DNA of 6,529 nt from Paracoccaceae bacterium. GTDB taxonomy: Bacteria; Pseudomonadota; Alphaproteobacteria; Rhodobacterales; Rhodobacteraceae. The stretch covers positions 1 through 6,529 of the forward strand of contig JALWJU010000169.1 in NCBI GenBank assembly GCA_026997055.1. The letters run 5' to 3'. Made by a program: the position numbers and the translations under genes. The stretch's first letter is position 1. Each line of letters begins with the position of its first letter. Positions 4,548 through 6,529 of the stretch are shown one piece after another. Under the pieces are notes generated by a model. It made no database searches and was not told where the DNA came from. It worked only from the letters and a program-made list of their open reading frames with translations.

Positions 4548-6236
4548 TCAATTGACCAGGCGCAGGGCCGAAATCTGCCGGGCGATGGCGGCAAAGGCAT
4601 CGGTCAGGTCGGCACCGTCCACGTCGAAATAATGCGCCGGCGATGAGGCGCAGGACTGCATCACCGCCGCCGAAGCGCTGGTGACCTCGAAACCGATCGT
4701 ATAGACGGTGATGTTCTGCGCCTTGGCGGCGGAGCAGATCGCGTCGAGCTGCATATCCTTGGTCCAGCCGCCATTGCTGGAGACGGGCGTGCCCAGCCAC
4801 CAGAACTGTTCGTACCAGTCGATGGTATAATTCGCCCACAGGTCCGGGAAGCTGTATTCGACCGCGCTGCCGGGTTCGTTCTGCCAGGAGCAGGACCACC
4901 ACCACCAGCCGCTGCACGAATAGGAGGAACCGGCGCCATAGGGGTGGTCCTGCCACTCGCCGGTATGGGGCCAGTAGAACATGTCCGTGGATGGGCGATA
5001 GATCGACACGCGGTCGGGATAGACGGTATTGTAATAGACGCCGCTGGGACCGCTGCGATAGCCCTCATTCAGGTAATACTGCGTGGTGTTGACCCCGTCG
5101 GTCATCAGCACGATCACCTTCTTGATGCCGTTTTCGCTGTAGGAAAACGGGCGGTCGTCAAAGGCCGCATCCACATATCCCGTATCCACCAGCCCCTGAA
5201 TGACCGGCTGGAAGGCCGGGTCGAGGAAGGCCGAGCCCCATTTCATGCCGAGGTCGATCGAGGTATTGCCGCTGGCCTGCAGGTCGATGATCGCATCGCG
5301 CAGGTCCTGGGGCTCGTTCTCCATCGGCAGAATCCTGCGCCAGGCGTCGGTGGAGCACTCCCACCAGACAGGGCTGCTCCAGTAATAGGCATCGAAATGC
5401 CCGGTGCGCTTGTAGAGCGTATCAGGGTCGATCGCCGCGTCTTCGAAATCCTCCGCCTCGAAGGTGATGCAGGAGGAATATTCGTGCTCCTCGGTGACGG
5501 TGAGCTGGTCCAGCACGCTTTCGCCCGCCAGTACCTGCTGGGCATAGGGAACCAGGGTGATCGACACCGTATCGGGCTCCACCGTGCAGTCGGTGGTGGC
5601 ATCGGGGTCGGAAGGGTCGCACATCAGGATGTTGACGAACTGGATCGCGGCCAGGCGCAGCAGGTCGATCTTGCTCCTGCCCCCGCTATAGCTCCACCAG
5701 CCCATGGAGCCCGACACATCCACCACCAGCGACACCTCGGTGCGCGTGGCGCTTTCCTCGGCGGTGCCGGCGGCGGGGGTCTGCAGATCGGTGATCCCCA
5801 GCATCCGCATGAAGGTCGTGGGCATGTCCATGTCGGCGCTGGCCGACACCCGGCGCGAAGTCAGCGAAGCCGTGGCGGTGATGTCATCGGCCCCGATATA
5901 GGCGCCCAGATCGGCCCGGTCGAAATAGTCCAGCACCACCTCTTCGGGGGACAGCTCCTGATTCAGGCTGGCCGCCGCCAGCACGGCGCGGTCAAGCGTG
6001 CTCTGCAGGCGCGCGCGGTGGGTTTCGTAGCGCACCAGGTCCAGCGCCATGCCTCCCACCAGCAGCATCGCCATGAAAACGAACAGCGCAAAGACCACCA
6101 GCGAGCCGCTCTCGTCCCGGCCAAAGGCCCCGTGGCCGCGACCGCGCCTCCGGCAATGCCGCGGCACAGTGTCTGCATGCGCATCGCCTGCATGCGCATC
6201 CGCGCCCTTCCTCTCTGTCCGCTCACGCATGGCCAT
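4548..6236 (-). CDS. tadG: TadG-like protein with von Willebrand A domain, 562 aa
   Basis: Tad-pilus-associated protein with one N-terminal membrane anchor and a large extracytoplasmic VWA domain. A basic cytoplasmic tail (1-43) leads into GRDESGS (39-45), similar to the TadE RREEGS motif but with Phe49 where TadE has Glu, so pilin-type cleavage is not expected. The membrane helix is about 45-67, followed by the typical TadG segment RYETHRARLQSTLDRAVLAA (69-88). The VWA domain starts near 167. Its metal site (MIDAS) is complete: DVSGS (Asp173, Ser175, Ser177), Thr325 in GNTSIDLG and Asp380 in LMTDG. An insert of about 110 residues after Asp380 is packed with Trp and Tyr, including WWWW (444-447). 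Eight cysteines lie outside the membrane (206, 217, 256, 294, 441, 449, 501, 529). Its proposed role is anchoring or adhesion of Flp pili; the exact job of TadG is unsettled. Start: ATG 6236 has AAAAGG 8 nt upstream, while ATG 6242 is only 2 nt from it; ATG 6230 is also possible. Confidence 0.87.
   Translation of the reverse strand: MAMRERTERKGADAHAGDAHADTVPRHCRRRGRGHGAFGRDESGSLVVFALFVFMAMLLVGGMALDLVRYETHRARLQSTLDRAVLAAASLNQELSPEEVVLDYFDRADLGAYIGADDITATASLTSRRVSASADMDMPTTFMRMLGITDLQTPAAGTAEESATRTEVSLVVDVSGSMGWWSYSGGRSKIDLLRLAAIQFVNILMCDPSDPDATTDCTVEPDTVSITLVPYAQQVLAGESVLDQLTVTEEHEYSSCITFEAEDFEDAAIDPDTLYKRTGHFDAYYWSSPVWWECSTDAWRRILPMENEPQDLRDAIIDLQASGNTSIDLGMKWGSAFLDPAFQPVIQGLVDTGYVDAAFDDRPFSYSENGIKKVIVLMTDGVNTTQYYLNEGYRSGPSGVYYNTVYPDRVSIYRPSTDMFYWPHTGEWQDHPYGAGSSYSCSGWWWWSCSWQNEPGSAVEYSFPDLWANYTIDWYEQFWWLGTPVSSNGGWTKDMQLDAICSAAKAQNITVYTIGFEVTSASAAVMQSCASSPAHYFDVDGADLTDAFAAIARQISALRLVN
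6174..6200 (-). repeat. Short tandem repeat in the 5' end of tadG
   Basis: The 12-nt string TGCATGCGCATC occurs exactly at 6174-6185 and 6189-6200, a 15-bp period. In the tadG frame it encodes DAHAG then DAHAD (residues 18-22 region and just before), in the cytoplasmic tail. Being a multiple of three, copy-number change would keep the frame. Each copy contains the palindrome GCATGC. Confidence 0.6.
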
Positions 6237-6244
6237 CTTCATTG

Positions 6245-6250
6245 CCTTTT
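6245..6250 (-). promoter_or_regulatory. Ribosome binding site of tadG
   Basis: AAAAGG on the minus strand (6250-6245) lies 8 nt from ATG 6236 and 2 nt from ATG 6242. Normal spacing favours 6236. Confidence 0.5.
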
Positions 6251-6314
6251 CAGTACTCGAATCGATACCCGGAGCCGCCCCCGGGGACACAAGGCACCGA
6301 TGCGAAGTGACTTC

Positions 6315-6331
6315 ATTCCTGTGGCAGGAAT
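6315..6331. promoter_or_regulatory. Perfect 17-bp inverted repeat upstream of tadG, possible operator or leader hairpin
   Basis: ATTCCTG (6315-6321) and CAGGAAT (6325-6331) are exact reverse complements around a 3-bp centre. It lies 78 bp upstream of the tadG start and just downstream of the AT-rich putative promoter. Size and symmetry fit a dimeric repressor site; equally, the RNA could fold a 7-bp stem in the tadG leader. It does not match a regulator motif I can name. Confidence 0.45.
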
Positions 6332-6345
6332 AAGGCAGGAGCATG

Positions 6346-6380
6346 TCTTTTATATTGCTTTTGACCATTTTGATTTTGAC
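6346..6380 (-). promoter_or_regulatory. AT-rich candidate promoter region of the tadG cluster
   Basis: On the minus strand TATAAA (6354-6349) is a good -10 candidate (5 of 6 to TATAAT). Upstream there is no good TTGACA at 16-18 bp, but TCAAAA occurs three times (6379-6374, 6373-6368, 6364-6359), giving an A-rich stretch in otherwise GC-rich DNA. It could be an activator-dependent or alternative-sigma promoter with UP-like A-tracts. A start near 6342 gives a leader of about 106 nt containing the inverted repeat. Confidence 0.35.
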
Positions 6381-6529
6381 GCGCTTTGCCCCGACGCAGG
6401 ACGGCGAAGCCCGGAGCCGCGGCACGGCCTGCTCGCCCGCGCCGCGGTCCGAACCGGCGCCGGCGGCAATGCGAAGCACCGGAAAGCCCGAAATCGCCCG
6501 AAAACCGCGGGCGCCGGCAGAAAGCGGCG

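Larger units (their letters stand above)
6237..6529. other. Upstream region of the tadG cluster with no convincing gene
   Basis: This 293-bp stretch to the right edge holds the tadG ribosome site, the 17-bp inverted repeat and the AT-rich patch, then GC-rich sequence (6381-6529) with short repeats such as GCCCGAAA at 6486-6493 and 6496-6503. A plus-strand reading frame is open from ATG 6300 to the window edge (76 codons, AAGG 5 nt upstream). Its first half has AT-rich third positions and its second half is Arg/Ala/Gly-rich, unlike the real genes here, so I do not call it a gene. Confidence 0.5.

Noticed and set aside
4547..4600. Longer tadE start at 4600 inside the end of tadG
   Set aside because: It adds a Pro-rich stretch ahead of the short basic pseudopilin leader; ATG 4546 directly after the tadG stop fits the family.
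4896..4907. CCA x4 microsatellite on the plus strand
   Set aside because: As a repeat it is explained by four consecutive Trp codons of the TadG-like gene; only one codon exists for Trp, so the DNA repeat itself needs no separate cause.
6237..6479. 81-residue N-terminal extension of the TadG-like protein up to ATG 6479
   Set aside because: It would translate the AT-rich putative promoter, the inverted repeat and the ribosome binding site, and would put a long unrelated stretch before the normally short cytoplasmic tail.

Overview
The window is high-GC DNA (roughly two thirds G+C by eye) with strong G/C preference at third codon positions. It looks like a chromosomal segment of an alphaproteobacterium, most likely of the Rhodobacterales/Paracoccaceae group. 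The Suv3-type helicase, the SCP2 protein coupled to a PldB-like hydrolase, and the Tad pseudopilin genes all resemble genes common in that group. The assignment rests on recognising protein families, not on a database search. I see no tRNA, rRNA, insertion sequence, integrase, CRISPR array or replication origin.

Layout: (1) 1-1119, minus strand: the N-terminal 373 codons of a Suv3/MgpS-type superfamily 2 helicase that runs off the left edge. (2) 1212-1754, minus: a small exported tetratricopeptide protein in the same direction. Its -10-like element lies so close to the ATG that a leaderless mRNA is predicted. (3) 1755-1988: a divergent regulatory region with a C-run/G-run low-complexity tract (G-quadruplex-compatible on the minus strand) and a candidate plus-strand promoter. 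(4) 1989-3223, plus: an SCP2 sterol-carrier-like protein whose stop overlaps the start of an alpha/beta hydrolase (TGATG), forming a two-gene operon. (5) 3224-3368: a short gap between convergent genes, with a 21-bp-period direct repeat and a GC-rich hairpin. (6) 3369-6236, minus: three tightly packed genes in transcription order tadG-like (von Willebrand A domain), tadE, and a second TadE/TadF-like protein. (7) 6237-6529: the upstream region of that cluster, with an unusual AT-rich patch, a perfect 17-bp inverted repeat and no convincing gene.

How the genes work together: the tadG-tadE-tadE/F genes encode three single-pass membrane proteins with large extracytoplasmic domains, matching the minor-pseudopilin part of a Tad (Flp pilus) system. 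No flp, prepilin peptidase, ATPase or secretin gene is in view, so any full machine must be encoded elsewhere. The SCP2/hydrolase pair suggests handling of lipids or acyl esters. The TPR protein and helicase are co-directional but 92 bp apart, and the gap holds a possible second promoter, so they need not be one transcript.

I do not see a clearly new system. The points most worth a second look are the aromatic- and cysteine-rich VWA protein, the alanine at the predicted prepilin cleavage position of the second TadE, the possible leaderless TPR mRNA, and the inverted repeat upstream of tadG.
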